From the NCBI RefSeq assembly GCF_000296465.1, contig NZ_JH815205.1, positions 124,001-188,000 on the forward strand: DNA of 64,000 nucleotides, in the 5' to 3' direction. Shown piece after piece: positions 8,271-17,232 of this stretch (position 1 is the first letter of the stretch; every line of letters starts with the position of its first letter). Made by a program: the position numbers and the translations under genes. Origin of the DNA: Barnesiella intestinihominis YIT 11860 (GTDB lineage: Bacteria > Bacteroidota > Bacteroidia > Bacteroidales > Barnesiellaceae). The notes under the pieces are model-generated. The model was given only the letters and a program-made list of their open reading frames with translations. It was not told the origin of the DNA and ran no database searches.

Positions 8271-10557
8271 GCCTCTTATCATTATGGTTCATCGATTGTT
8301 CTATCCATGCAGCTGTTACGGCCATTTGTCCCACGGCAATACCGGCATCGTTACAAGGGACGGAAGCAGGCAAATAGGGTTGTAACCCCAACTGTCTCAA
8401 CATGGGCATCAAAATATCGACCAACAACTTATTTTGGAAAACACCCCCGCACAGGACGACTCTCGACAACTTTTGCCGGACAGCCTGTTTCGCCAATTCA
8501 ACGCACCACATAGCCGCATAGGTTCGATGAAAAGCCGAAGCTATCTCAGAGCGGGGAACTCCTTTCTGTAAATCGTTCAAAACAGCCTTCACCAACCACG
8601 AAAAATCGAGAGGATTATCTTTGTCGAAAGGATAAATTTTCAAGATAGAACGGTCGGCTACCTGTTCCAACTTTTGAGGAGCTTCCGATCGATATCGATT
8701 GAAATCCGCTATACCCAATAGAGAAGCGACTGCATCGAACAGCCGGCCTGCCCCGGAACTTAACGGAGTATTGATACGACGGGCAATCATACGACTCACC
8801 AATTTAATACGGTCCTCTCCTACCCGTTTTACGAAATTGTCGGGTAAAGGCATATTCTCTCCATACAACGAGTACAACAGCGATACGGCCATTCTCCACG
8901 GTTCACGAGCGGCAATATCGCCTCCCGGCATCGGCAAATAAAGATGGTGCGATAACCGCCTATATTCCGTACGAGAGCACCGGATCAGTTCTCCGCCCCA
9001 AATCGTGCAATCATCGCCATAACCGGTTCCGTCGAGACATAACGCCAATACATCGCCGGTGAGCGCATATTCGGCCATTACAGCTACGGCATGGGCATGG
9101 TGATGTTGTACCCGATACACAGGTATATGCCTCTCGACTGCATATCGTTCACCCCATGCCGTAGCGAAATAGTCGGGATGCAAGTCACAGACCACACACC
9201 TCGGTTCGAATCGAAACATTCGAGAAAAATGAGAAATCGATTCTTCAAAAAAAGAAAGGTTTTCCCGGCAAGACAACTCGCCTATATGTTGACCCAATAA
9301 AATATCTTCTTTTTTCCCTATCGCAAAGCAGGAAACCTGTTCGGCCCCGACAGCCAATATTCCTTCGGTAGCCTGCACGTTGCGTAATGGTTCGGGAGTA
9401 TATCCCCGCGACCTTCGTATGGGACGACAAACTCCGTCATATTCCTGTACGACAGAATCATCGACCCGGTTGTAAATATCCCGATTGTACGAAACGACCG
9501 AATCGACTTTGGAATCAAACAAATCATGAGCCTCCTCATCTGCTATGACGATAGGACGTCCCCCCATATTCCCACTGGTTACCACGATTCGTCTCAATTC
9601 GGGAGCTTCTGTAAACAAATCATAATGTATCGCCATATAAGGTAATAGAACTCCCAAAGACCGATATCCCTCATTCAGCCACGGCGCATTATGCACTTTC
9701 TCCTCCGCCAGCACGATAGGCCGCCTCCACGAGTTCAACGCTTTTCGCTCCTCATCGGAAAGATTCAAATCGACCATTACCTCCCGTTCGTCCCGATACA
9801 TGACAGCCAAAGGCTTGGCATAACGACCTTTCAACTCCCGTATTCGGGCGACAGCCTGCTCATTATCGGCATCGCAGATGAGGTTGTAACCGCCCAAACT
9901 TTTCAAAGCGACGACACCTCCATTCGACAATACATCGGATATTCGCGAAACTATACGGATATAAACCGTATCCTCATTCCCTTCGGAATCCCGCAGCGTA
10001 TAATGCGGGCCACATTCGTTACAAGCGATGGGTTGTGCATGGAAACGGCGATCATTTACATCGGCATACTCCTCCCGACACGTATCGCACATACCAAAAG
10101 AGCTCATAGTCGTAACGGCTCTATCGTAAGGTAATTTTTCGATAATGGAAAAACGAGGCCCGCAATGCGTACAATTGATAAAGGGATACCCCATGCGATG
10201 CAACTGGTGTTTCCGGTCTTTCAAACAATCGGAGCAAATAGCTATATCGGGGCTTATACGTGTGATTTCGTCGCCAGAACTACGGCTGGGAGCAATATCG
10301 AAACTTTCATATTTTTTCGAGACACGGCATTGTACTGTTTCTATATGTTCGATAGAAGCGACCTCCGGAACCGATTTTATCAAAGCCTTCAAGAATTTCT
10401 CCTTTTGAATACAGGTAGATTGCAACACGATAAGAACTCCGTCATTACTATTATCCACGTACCCACGTAATCCCATCTCATTAGCCAAGCGGTATACATA
10501 AGGACGGAATCCTACTCCTTGCACAAGACCTCTGACATGTATGTGATATTGATTCAT
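8245..10557 (-). CDS. hypF: Carbamoyltransferase HypF (hydrogenase cyanide-ligand synthesis)
   Basis: The 770-residue protein makes the carbamoyl group that becomes the CN ligands of the NiFe site, handing it to the C-terminal Cys of HypE. Domains in order: acylphosphatase-like (VRGLVQGVGFRPYVYR, residues about 1-90), two zinc fingers with CxxC pairs (CSDC, CTHC, CDTC, CNEC; about 105-180), a YrdC-like domain, and a Kae1-like domain with QHHHAHAVAVMAEY. The start is the ATG at 10557, which gives MNQYHIHVRG; a longer frame to 10638 would run across the divergent promoter region. It is the first gene of the left-hand operon. Confidence 0.96.
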   Translation of the reverse strand: MNQYHIHVRGLVQGVGFRPYVYRLANEMGLRGYVDNSNDGVLIVLQSTCIQKEKFLKALIKSVPEVASIEHIETVQCRVSKKYESFDIAPSRSSGDEITRISPDIAICSDCLKDRKHQLHRMGYPFINCTHCGPRFSIIEKLPYDRAVTTMSSFGMCDTCREEYADVNDRRFHAQPIACNECGPHYTLRDSEGNEDTVYIRIVSRISDVLSNGGVVALKSLGGYNLICDADNEQAVARIRELKGRYAKPLAVMYRDEREVMVDLNLSDEERKALNSWRRPIVLAEEKVHNAPWLNEGYRSLGVLLPYMAIHYDLFTEAPELRRIVVTSGNMGGRPIVIADEEAHDLFDSKVDSVVSYNRDIYNRVDDSVVQEYDGVCRPIRRSRGYTPEPLRNVQATEGILAVGAEQVSCFAIGKKEDILLGQHIGELSCRENLSFFEESISHFSRMFRFEPRCVVCDLHPDYFATAWGERYAVERHIPVYRVQHHHAHAVAVMAEYALTGDVLALCLDGTGYGDDCTIWGGELIRCSRTEYRRLSHHLYLPMPGGDIAAREPWRMAVSLLYSLYGENMPLPDNFVKRVGEDRIKLVSRMIARRINTPLSSGAGRLFDAVASLLGIADFNRYRSEAPQKLEQVADRSILKIYPFDKDNPLDFSWLVKAVLNDLQKGVPRSEIASAFHRTYAAMWCVELAKQAVRQKLSRVVLCGGVFQNKLLVDILMPMLRQLGLQPYLPASVPCNDAGIAVGQMAVTAAWIEQSMNHNDKRHARVVVGL

Positions 10558-10641
10558 CTGCAAAAGTTTTTTCAGATTTCTTTCTAAACAATACAATTGT
10601 AAAAGTTGTTCATTATCCGTACCAAAACTATTACTCAAACT
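10558..10641. promoter_or_regulatory. Divergent promoter region between hypF and hypC
   Basis: These 84 bases are the only non-coding DNA between the two divergent hydrogenase operons and must hold both promoters. On the minus strand TTTTG and TACAATTG are 21 bases apart, an imperfect match to the consensus. Bases 10587-10610 form an imperfect palindrome (AACAA ... TTGTT around the perfect 8-mer ACAATTGT). No site resembling an FNR box is visible. The promoter assignment is tentative. Confidence 0.4.
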
Positions 10642-10890
10642 ATGTGCTTAGCTATTCCCGGAAAAATTCTCGATATAGATACTTCCTGTTCCCTGCGTAT
10701 GGCGACAGTCGATTTCGGCGGTATACATAAATCCATCTGCATACAATATGTCGACGCGGAGCCCGGCGATTTCATCTTGGCTCACGCCGGCATGGCGATA
10801 ACCCGTCTCGATAGTGAAGAAGCAGAAGCTACATTGGAGGATTTCAAGATCCTCGCAGATAACCTTAATCCCGACAACCATGTGGTATGA
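10642..10890 (+). CDS. hypC: Hydrogenase assembly chaperone HypC
   Basis: The 82-residue protein begins MCLAIPGKIL. Cys2 after removal of Met is needed to carry the Fe(CN)2CO unit with HypD and to bind the large subunit, so the ATG at 10642 must be the start; a frame beginning at 10606 would bury it. It is the first gene of the right-hand operon, and its end overlaps the hypD start by 11 bases. Confidence 0.96.
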   Translation: MCLAIPGKILDIDTSCSLRMATVDFGGIHKSICIQYVDAEPGDFILAHAGMAITRLDSEEAEATLEDFKILADNLNPDNHVV

Positions 10891-11965
10891 AAAACAATTC
10901 AGGGATAACGGTAATCTTACGACATTACTCCAAGCAATCCGACAAATAGCTACGTTCCCGATACGAATCATGGAAGTATGCGGGGGACAAACCTATGCCC
11001 TGTCCCGGTATCGAATCGAAGAATTACTCCCCGACACGGTACAAATGATTCACGGGCCGGGATGCCCGGTATGCGTCACCCATGAAGATACCATATCGCA
11101 AGCTATCGAAATAGCTCGGAATCCCCAAACCATATTCTGTACCTTCGGAGACATGGTACGTGTGCCCGGGACAAAAGGAAGTTTACAACAACTCAAAGCC
11201 GAAGGAAAAGATATACGTATTGTCTATTCTCCTCTCGATACGTTACGGATAGCCAGTGAAAATCCCGAAAAACAAGTCGTCTTCTTCGCCATAGGATTCG
11301 AGACGACCACACCCCTATACACTTTGTTGTTGCAAGAAATCGTCTCCCGAAAAATAACCAATCTATCCTTGCTGACCTCCTTGTTCACCATACCCGCCGC
11401 CATATCGTTTTTAGCCCAAGACCCCGAATGTAAAATAGACGGACTGTTGGCAGCCGGACACGTATGCTCGATTACCGGGCTCCGAGAGTACGATGCCTTG
11501 GCCGAAAAATTGAAATTGCCCATCGCTGTAACCGGATTCGAACCGGCCGACTTATTATATGGCATTTATCAAGTTATACGGTTGAAAGCACAAGGCATCG
11601 ACCGTACCATAAACGCTTACCGAAGAGCCGTACCTACACAAGGGAACAGAATGGCCCGACAAAAGACAGAGCGTTTCTTCACACCCTATGACGCCTATTG
11701 GAGGGGATTGGGAAAGATACCCGTCAGCGGATTGAGACTACGCCCCGAATATGAACAATACGAAGCTCGAAATCGTTTTTTATGCAAAGTAAAACCGGGC
11801 ATTCAAGCCTCCGCATGTCGGGCAGGAGAAATCATGAAGGGGAAAATATCTCCCGAAAAGTGTCCCTTGTTCGGCAACCGTTGTACCCCCGATACCCCGT
11901 TAGGGGCATCTATGGTATCGTCGGAAGGAGCTTGCTCTGCTTTTTATCGTTACAGAACTAACTAA
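10880..11965 (+). CDS. hypD: Hydrogenase formation protein HypD
   Basis: The 361-residue iron-sulfur protein is the scaffold on which the Fe(CN)2CO group is assembled with HypC and HypE. It shows MEVCGGQT, the GPGCPVCVTHED redox motif, AIGFETTTP, and a C-terminal [4Fe-4S] region with the Cys residues of QASACRAGEIM, KCPLFGNRC and GACSAFYRY. I chose the ATG at 10880 (MWYEKQFRD), inside the end of hypC, because the longer frame from 10814 adds 22 residues foreign to the family. hypE follows ten bases after its stop. Confidence 0.96.
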   Translation: MWYEKQFRDNGNLTTLLQAIRQIATFPIRIMEVCGGQTYALSRYRIEELLPDTVQMIHGPGCPVCVTHEDTISQAIEIARNPQTIFCTFGDMVRVPGTKGSLQQLKAEGKDIRIVYSPLDTLRIASENPEKQVVFFAIGFETTTPLYTLLLQEIVSRKITNLSLLTSLFTIPAAISFLAQDPECKIDGLLAAGHVCSITGLREYDALAEKLKLPIAVTGFEPADLLYGIYQVIRLKAQGIDRTINAYRRAVPTQGNRMARQKTERFFTPYDAYWRGLGKIPVSGLRLRPEYEQYEARNRFLCKVKPGIQASACRAGEIMKGKISPEKCPLFGNRCTPDTPLGASMVSSEGACSAFYRYRTN

Positions 11966-11975
11966 AAAACGAAAT

Positions 11976-13016
11976 ATGAATTTACCCGACTGTCCCACAC
12001 CGACACAAAAATACGACCGAATCGTCATGGCCCACGGCGGCGGAGGACGAATGACAAGCCGTCTTATCGAAAAGATTTTCTATCCGGCCTTTCAAAACAA
12101 ATGGCTCGAACAAGCTCATGACGGAGCGACATTGAATTTGCCTTCCGCCCGAATAGCTATCACAACCGACTCGTTCGTCGTAGACCCATTGTTCTTTCCC
12201 GGGGGAAACATCGGAGACTTGGCTATAAACGGGACCGTAAACGATTTACTGTGTTGCGGAGCCACTCCTCTCTATTTATCGGCAGGATTTATATTAGAAG
12301 AAGGCTTACCCATAGAGACATTGAAACAGATCGTACAAACCATGCGAAAAGCGGCCGGGAAAGCCGGTGTCTCTATCGTCACCGGAGACACCAAGGTCGT
12401 CGAACACGGCAAATGCGACAAGATTTTCATCAACACGACCGGAGTCGGGATCGTCCCCGAAAATATCGATATAGGACTTCACCGCATCAAGAAAGGAGAT
12501 GCCGTAATCGTCACCGGCGATATCGGGAATCACGGAATCTGTATTCTCTCCACACGAGACAGTTTAGGTTTCGAGACCTCTATCCAAAGCGATACGGCGG
12601 CACTCACCCAAATCGTCTCTAATCTACTGGCCGGAGTTCCCGATGTACATATACTACGGGATCCCACACGCGGGGGATTATCGAGCACGCTAAACGAAAT
12701 AGCCGAGGGTGCGAACGTAACCATCGCCATAGACGAGAACGAATTACCCATCAGCTCGTCGGTCAACGCCGCATGCGACCTGTTAGGCTTAGACCCTCTG
12801 TATGTCGCCAACGAAGGAATCATGCTTGTCTTTTTACCGGACGAGTATGCCGAACGGGCTCTACAAATCATTCGAAGTGACATACATGGGAAAAACGCAC
12901 GGATAATAGGACATGTAACCGAAGACAGACACCCAGAAGTAATTCTAAAACTATCCTTAGGACAAACACGGATTCTCGATATGCTGAGCGGAGAACAATT
13001 ACCGCGCATTTGCTGA
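11976..13016 (+). CDS. hypE: Hydrogenase expression/formation protein HypE
   Basis: The 346-residue ATP-dependent dehydratase turns the thiocarboxamide on its own C-terminal cysteine into thiocyanate, which becomes the cyanide ligand of the active-site iron. The protein ends in PRIC, the conserved tail with the terminal Cys acceptor, so it is complete. AIR-synthase/PurM-like motifs are visible: MAHGGGGR near the start, TTDSFVVDPLFFPGGNIGDLAINGTVNDLL, and DPTRGGLSSTLNEIA. It sits between hypD and the structural genes, 22 bases before hyaA. Confidence 0.97.
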   Translation: MNLPDCPTPTQKYDRIVMAHGGGGRMTSRLIEKIFYPAFQNKWLEQAHDGATLNLPSARIAITTDSFVVDPLFFPGGNIGDLAINGTVNDLLCCGATPLYLSAGFILEEGLPIETLKQIVQTMRKAAGKAGVSIVTGDTKVVEHGKCDKIFINTTGVGIVPENIDIGLHRIKKGDAVIVTGDIGNHGICILSTRDSLGFETSIQSDTAALTQIVSNLLAGVPDVHILRDPTRGGLSSTLNEIAEGANVTIAIDENELPISSSVNAACDLLGLDPLYVANEGIMLVFLPDEYAERALQIIRSDIHGKNARIIGHVTEDRHPEVILKLSLGQTRILDMLSGEQLPRIC

Positions 13017-13038
13017 AACCATAAATCGGAAGAAAACA

Positions 13039-14226
13039 ATGGAAAAAGAACAAACTTTCTATCAGGAGCTGAAAGCCAAAGGATACACCCGTCGGCAATT
13101 CCTTAAATTCTGCGGTATCATGGGAGCTATGTTGGGCCTTCACCAAACCGGTATAGCCCAAGTTGTCAACGCACTTCAAACCAAACCCCGCAAGCCGGTT
13201 CTTTGGTTTCACTTTCAAGAGTGTACTTGTTGCAGCGAATCATTCCTACGGTCGTCTCACCCGCTTGTCGGACAAATTTTGCTTGAAATGATTTCTCTCG
13301 ACTATTCCGACACGCTCATGGCAGCCAGCGGTTTCCAAGCAGAAGAAGTCCGAACCCGTTCTATGAAAGAGAATTGGGGCAAATACATCATGATTGTGGA
13401 GGGTTCGATTCCACTGGGAAATCCGGGATACTGCACTATTGCCGGACATTCCGCTAAACAGGTATTCGACGAGGCTGCCCACGGAGCGAGTGCTATTATC
13501 GCATGGGGAAATTGCGCGTCCTCCGGTTGCATACAAGGAGCTTACCCAAACCCGACAGATACGAAACCCGTACATAAAATTATCTCTGGTAAACCGGTCA
13601 TTAACGTTCAGGGCTGCCCTCCTATCGCCGACGTCATGGCCGGAGTTATCACTTACATATTGACTTTCGACCGGTTACCCGAATTGGATAATATGGGCAG
13701 ACCCGTCTCTTTCTACGGACGGCGTATCCACGATACTTGTTATCGCCGTCCCGCCTACGATGCCGGACTGTTTGTCGAAGCCTTCGACGATGAAAATGCG
13801 AAAAAAGGATACTGCCTATATAAAATGGGTTGCAAAGGACCGAATACATTCAATTCGTGCGCAGTCATCAAATGGAACGAAGGGGTCAGTTACCCCATAC
13901 AATCGGGGCACGGGTGCATTGGATGCGCCGAACCCGGATTCTGGGACGCCGAACCCATGTACCATCACCTCCCCGACATCAAAGGATTCGGCATCGAAGC
14001 GACGGCCGACCAAATAGGATTGGGACTGACAGCCGTAGCCGCTGCGGGAGTAACCGCACATGCCATCGTGACAAACATACAAAAAAGAAAACTCATTAAA
14101 AATCAGATGGACAACGACGATATCGATAAAGAAGAATTCGCCGTAGAAGAACATCAAATCGAACGGGAAGAAAAAAGACTCGACCAAAAAGCTCATAAAC
14201 TGGAAAAAGATAAAGATAACCGATAA
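13039..14226 (+). CDS. hyaA: [NiFe] hydrogenase small subunit, six-Cys proximal cluster type, Tat-exported
   Basis: The 395-residue subunit carries electrons from the NiFe site through three iron-sulfur clusters. A Tat signal with TRRQFLK (residues 17-23) sends the folded heterodimer across the inner membrane. Proximal-cluster ligands are Cys62, Cys64, Cys65, Cys159, Cys164 and Cys193; the pairs at 64 and 164 correspond to the two extra cysteines of oxygen-tolerant membrane hydrogenases, where a Gly is usual. The distal cluster has His231, Cys234, Cys259, Cys265, the medial cluster Cys274, Cys293, Cys296. A hydrophobic helix (about 326-347) anchors the subunit, and is followed by an unusual 48-residue highly charged tail that probably forms a cytoplasmic helix. 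Large subunit follows after 11 bases. Confidence 0.96.
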   Translation: MEKEQTFYQELKAKGYTRRQFLKFCGIMGAMLGLHQTGIAQVVNALQTKPRKPVLWFHFQECTCCSESFLRSSHPLVGQILLEMISLDYSDTLMAASGFQAEEVRTRSMKENWGKYIMIVEGSIPLGNPGYCTIAGHSAKQVFDEAAHGASAIIAWGNCASSGCIQGAYPNPTDTKPVHKIISGKPVINVQGCPPIADVMAGVITYILTFDRLPELDNMGRPVSFYGRRIHDTCYRRPAYDAGLFVEAFDDENAKKGYCLYKMGCKGPNTFNSCAVIKWNEGVSYPIQSGHGCIGCAEPGFWDAEPMYHHLPDIKGFGIEATADQIGLGLTAVAAAGVTAHAIVTNIQKRKLIKNQMDNDDIDKEEFAVEEHQIEREEKRLDQKAHKLEKDKDNR

Positions 14227-14237
14227 AAATTCGAATT

Positions 14238-15956
14238 ATGACTAAACGAATTGTTGTAGACCCTATTACGAGAATCGAGGGCCACCTCCGCATGGAAGCC
14301 GATATAGAAAACGGTGTCATCACCGATGCTTTCAGTACCGGGACGATGATACGGGGAATCGAGATCATTGTCAAGGACCGCGATCCTCGCGACGTTTGGG
14401 CATACGTGGGCCGAGTATGCGGAGTCTGTACCTCCATACATTCGCTCTGTTCTGTCAGGGCGGTCGAAGATGCGCTACACATCGTCATTCCGCCGAATGC
14501 CGAGCAGGTGAGAAACCTCATGCAATCGGCCGTAACCATACAAGATCACGTTACACACTTCTATCAATTACAGGCTCTCGACTGGGTCGATGTCATGTCG
14601 GCCTTGAATGCCGACCCCAGAAAGGCAGCCGAAGTGGCGCAAAGCCTATCGGAATGGCCTAAAAACTCCATCGGTTATTTTGTCGAAATACAAAAGAAAA
14701 TACGCACGTTCATAGAGACCAGCAAATTCAGTATTTTCTCCAACGGATATTGGGGACACCCGGCCTATAAACTTCCGCCGGAAGTGAATCTCGTGGCTTT
14801 GGCTCACTATCTCGAAGCGCTCGAAGTTCAAAAAGAAATCGTCAAAGTCCAAACCATTTTCGGAGGGAAAAATCCCCACCCAAATTTCTTGGTCGGGGGT
14901 ATGGCCTGCGCCGTCAACATAAACGATCCCAACGCCCTCAACATGGAACGATTGAATTATGTCGCTCAAATCATTGAACGTACGCAGACCTTCGTCCGCC
15001 AAGTCTACCTTCCAGATGTTCTGGCCATACTTTCCTATTACCCCGAATGGACGAAAATAGGCGGAGGGCTGCATAATTATATCGCCTATGGAGATTACCC
15101 TATGGGTAACTACGGGGAACTGTCGACCTATAAAAGTCCGAGGGGTATTGTCGTCGGTCGCGACTTATCGAAAGTCGTCGAATTCGATCCCTGGGCTATG
15201 GACGGGCTGTTGGAATTTGTCAACAATTCGTGGTATTCTTATACGCAAGGCAAAGATGTGGGGCTTCACCCGTCGGTCGGCGAAACTCATCTGAACTACA
15301 CGGGTGCTACGCCACCCTATGAATACCTCGATAGAGACCAGCCTTACAGTTGGATCAAAACTCCCCGATACAAAGGTATGCCTATGGAAACAGGGCCATT
15401 GGCCCGTAATATCGTAGGACATGCATCGGGCAACGAAGCCTATAAAGGAATCACACAACGGTGTTTGAAGCAACTGAATGTCCCCTACGAAGCGATGTAC
15501 TCCACAGCCGGGCGTACTTTGGCACGAGCTATCGAAGCAAATTTATTGGCAGACTGGCAAACCGAGTTTTACACGGCTTTACTGCAAAACATAAAGAACG
15601 GAGACTACCGTATGTTCAACGGTATAAAATGGGAACCAGACACTTGGCCGGAAGCAGCGCAAGGTGTAGGACTCACCGAAGCCCCGAGGGGTGCACTGGC
15701 CCACTATGTAGGCATTAAAGATAAAAAAGTCTTCAATTACCAAATGGTCGTTCCTACTACATGGAACGCCTCTCCTCGCGACACCAAAGGACAACATTCG
15801 GCTTTCGAGGCCTCCCTTATCGGAACTCCGGTCATCGATCCCCGACTGCCGCTCGAAATCATACGCACCATACACTCGTTCGACCCCTGTATGGCATGTG
15901 CCGTACATCTATATGACGAAAACGGTGAACATATACACCGATGTGAAATGTTATAA
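14238..15956 (+). CDS. hyaB: [NiFe] hydrogenase large (catalytic) subunit, group 1
   Basis: The 572-residue subunit binds the NiFe(CN)2CO centre and splits H2 on the periplasmic side. The four nickel-binding cysteines are present: Cys61 and Cys64 in RVCGVCTSIH, and Cys551 and Cys554 in DPCMACAVH. Maturation protease should cut after His557 and remove a 15-residue C-terminal extension (LYDENGEHIHRCEML). The N-terminal VDPITRIEGHLR is typical of group 1 membrane-bound uptake enzymes. It is flanked by the small subunit and the cytochrome b gene and has no Tat signal, so it is exported with HyaA. Confidence 0.97.
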   Translation: MTKRIVVDPITRIEGHLRMEADIENGVITDAFSTGTMIRGIEIIVKDRDPRDVWAYVGRVCGVCTSIHSLCSVRAVEDALHIVIPPNAEQVRNLMQSAVTIQDHVTHFYQLQALDWVDVMSALNADPRKAAEVAQSLSEWPKNSIGYFVEIQKKIRTFIETSKFSIFSNGYWGHPAYKLPPEVNLVALAHYLEALEVQKEIVKVQTIFGGKNPHPNFLVGGMACAVNINDPNALNMERLNYVAQIIERTQTFVRQVYLPDVLAILSYYPEWTKIGGGLHNYIAYGDYPMGNYGELSTYKSPRGIVVGRDLSKVVEFDPWAMDGLLEFVNNSWYSYTQGKDVGLHPSVGETHLNYTGATPPYEYLDRDQPYSWIKTPRYKGMPMETGPLARNIVGHASGNEAYKGITQRCLKQLNVPYEAMYSTAGRTLARAIEANLLADWQTEFYTALLQNIKNGDYRMFNGIKWEPDTWPEAAQGVGLTEAPRGALAHYVGIKDKKVFNYQMVVPTTWNASPRDTKGQHSAFEASLIGTPVIDPRLPLEIIRTIHSFDPCMACAVHLYDENGEHIHRCEML

Positions 15957-15980
15957 TATAAACCCCAAGCAGTTGAATAT

Positions 15981-16742
15981 ATGATAAGCCGGAAAAAATC
16001 TTTACGTGAAGTCTACGTGTGGGAACTCCCCGTACGCATATTCCATTGGGTCAACGCAACAGCTATCGTCGTATTGTGCGTTACCGGATACATTATCGGC
16101 AACCCACCCGCTATACAACATGCCACACCACCCGAAGCTAACTATTGGTTCGGTTGGGTACGGTTTATCCATTTCGCTGCCGCATTTGTTTTCATTCTCA
16201 ACTTTATTGTTCGCCTATATTGGGCTTTCGCCGGTAACTCGTTCGCCCGATGGAACAATTACCTCCCCCTCACCCGAAAACAGTGGAGGAGTATTTTCGA
16301 TACCACCAAAGTCGATGTATTGTTGTTGTCGCCGAAACCGGTCTATGACATAGGACACAATAGCTTGGCCGCCTTTACATACTTCGGGGTCTTTGTCCTA
16401 TTCTTTATCCAAACCATCACAGGACTGGCCATGTTCTGCGTGTCCACCAACAATGTTTTGGAACCCTTTTTCACTTGGGTATTACTCAAATGCGGAGGGT
16501 TCTTCGTCGTAAGACAAATACATCATATCGCCATGTGGGCATTCATTCTCTTTACGATTGCCCACATATATCTGGTATTTTACCACGACTATATCGAACG
16601 AAACGGAATAGCCTCCTCGATCATAGGAGGCTGGAAATTCGTTCGGGAGGATTTGGCGGAAGAGTACGAGACCGAACAAAAACAGCAACAACAACTTCAA
16701 AAACAAAAAGATGGAATCGCAAACGAAACAACCGAAAAATAA
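15981..16742 (+). CDS. hyaC: Ni/Fe-hydrogenase b-type cytochrome subunit
   Basis: The 253-residue inner-membrane protein takes electrons from the small subunit and passes them to the quinone pool. It has four hydrophobic segments and the expected haem-ligand histidines, in VRIFHWVNA near residue 20, RFIHFAAAF near 57 and RQIHHIAMWAF in the last helix. The C-terminus beyond residue 225 is a hydrophilic Gln- and Lys-rich tail. Its last 32 bases overlap the start of hyaD. In an anaerobe the likely sink is menaquinone and fumarate reductase, but this is inference. Confidence 0.95.
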   Translation: MISRKKSLREVYVWELPVRIFHWVNATAIVVLCVTGYIIGNPPAIQHATPPEANYWFGWVRFIHFAAAFVFILNFIVRLYWAFAGNSFARWNNYLPLTRKQWRSIFDTTKVDVLLLSPKPVYDIGHNSLAAFTYFGVFVLFFIQTITGLAMFCVSTNNVLEPFFTWVLLKCGGFFVVRQIHHIAMWAFILFTIAHIYLVFYHDYIERNGIASSIIGGWKFVREDLAEEYETEQKQQQQLQKQKDGIANETTEK

Positions 16743-17232
16743 TCCTACACCCGATAAGATACTTGTTTTGGGAATAGGGAACCTCGTACTCAACGACGAA
16801 GGCATAGGAATACACGTAGTCAATGCTCTAAACGAGATGGAGATACCACAAGGTGTGGACGTGCTCGACGGTGGAACCGGTGGCCTTGCCCTGTTGGAAA
16901 CATTGCAAAGTTACCGGCAACTTATTCTCGTAGACGCAGCACTCGACAACAATCCGGTCGGGACGATTCGGCGATTATCGCCCAAATACTCCAAAGACTA
17001 TCCGCCCTTGCTAAGCGCACACGAAATAGGATTGAAAGAAATGATAGACGCCATGCTATTACTCGGACAAGCACCCCGTATCGAACTACTTGCCATCAGT
17101 GTGCGCAACTGTCATCACTTAGGCATGCAACTATCGCCCGAAGCAAGAAAAGCCATACCACAGGTATTGCAACTTATTTTTGAAATCATCAACGACCTGC
17201 AACACGATCGCTGCTTGATGGGAGCCGAGTAA
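16711..17232 (+). CDS. hyaD: Hydrogenase maturation endopeptidase (HyaD/HybD type)
   Basis: The 173-residue protease removes the C-terminal extension of the large subunit once nickel is inserted. Characteristic features are LGIGNLVLNDEGIGIHVV, with the nickel-sensing Glu, then LDGGTGGLALL, and the segment SAHEIGLKEM with the metal-binding His. The start ATG at 16711 lies inside the end of hyaC. The first 14 residues are hydrophilic and poorly conserved-looking, so a later start is not excluded, but no in-frame Met follows before the conserved core. It is the last gene of the hydrogenase operon. Confidence 0.94.
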   Translation: MESQTKQPKNNPTPDKILVLGIGNLVLNDEGIGIHVVNALNEMEIPQGVDVLDGGTGGLALLETLQSYRQLILVDAALDNNPVGTIRRLSPKYSKDYPPLLSAHEIGLKEMIDAMLLLGQAPRIELLAISVRNCHHLGMQLSPEARKAIPQVLQLIFEIINDLQHDRCLMGAE

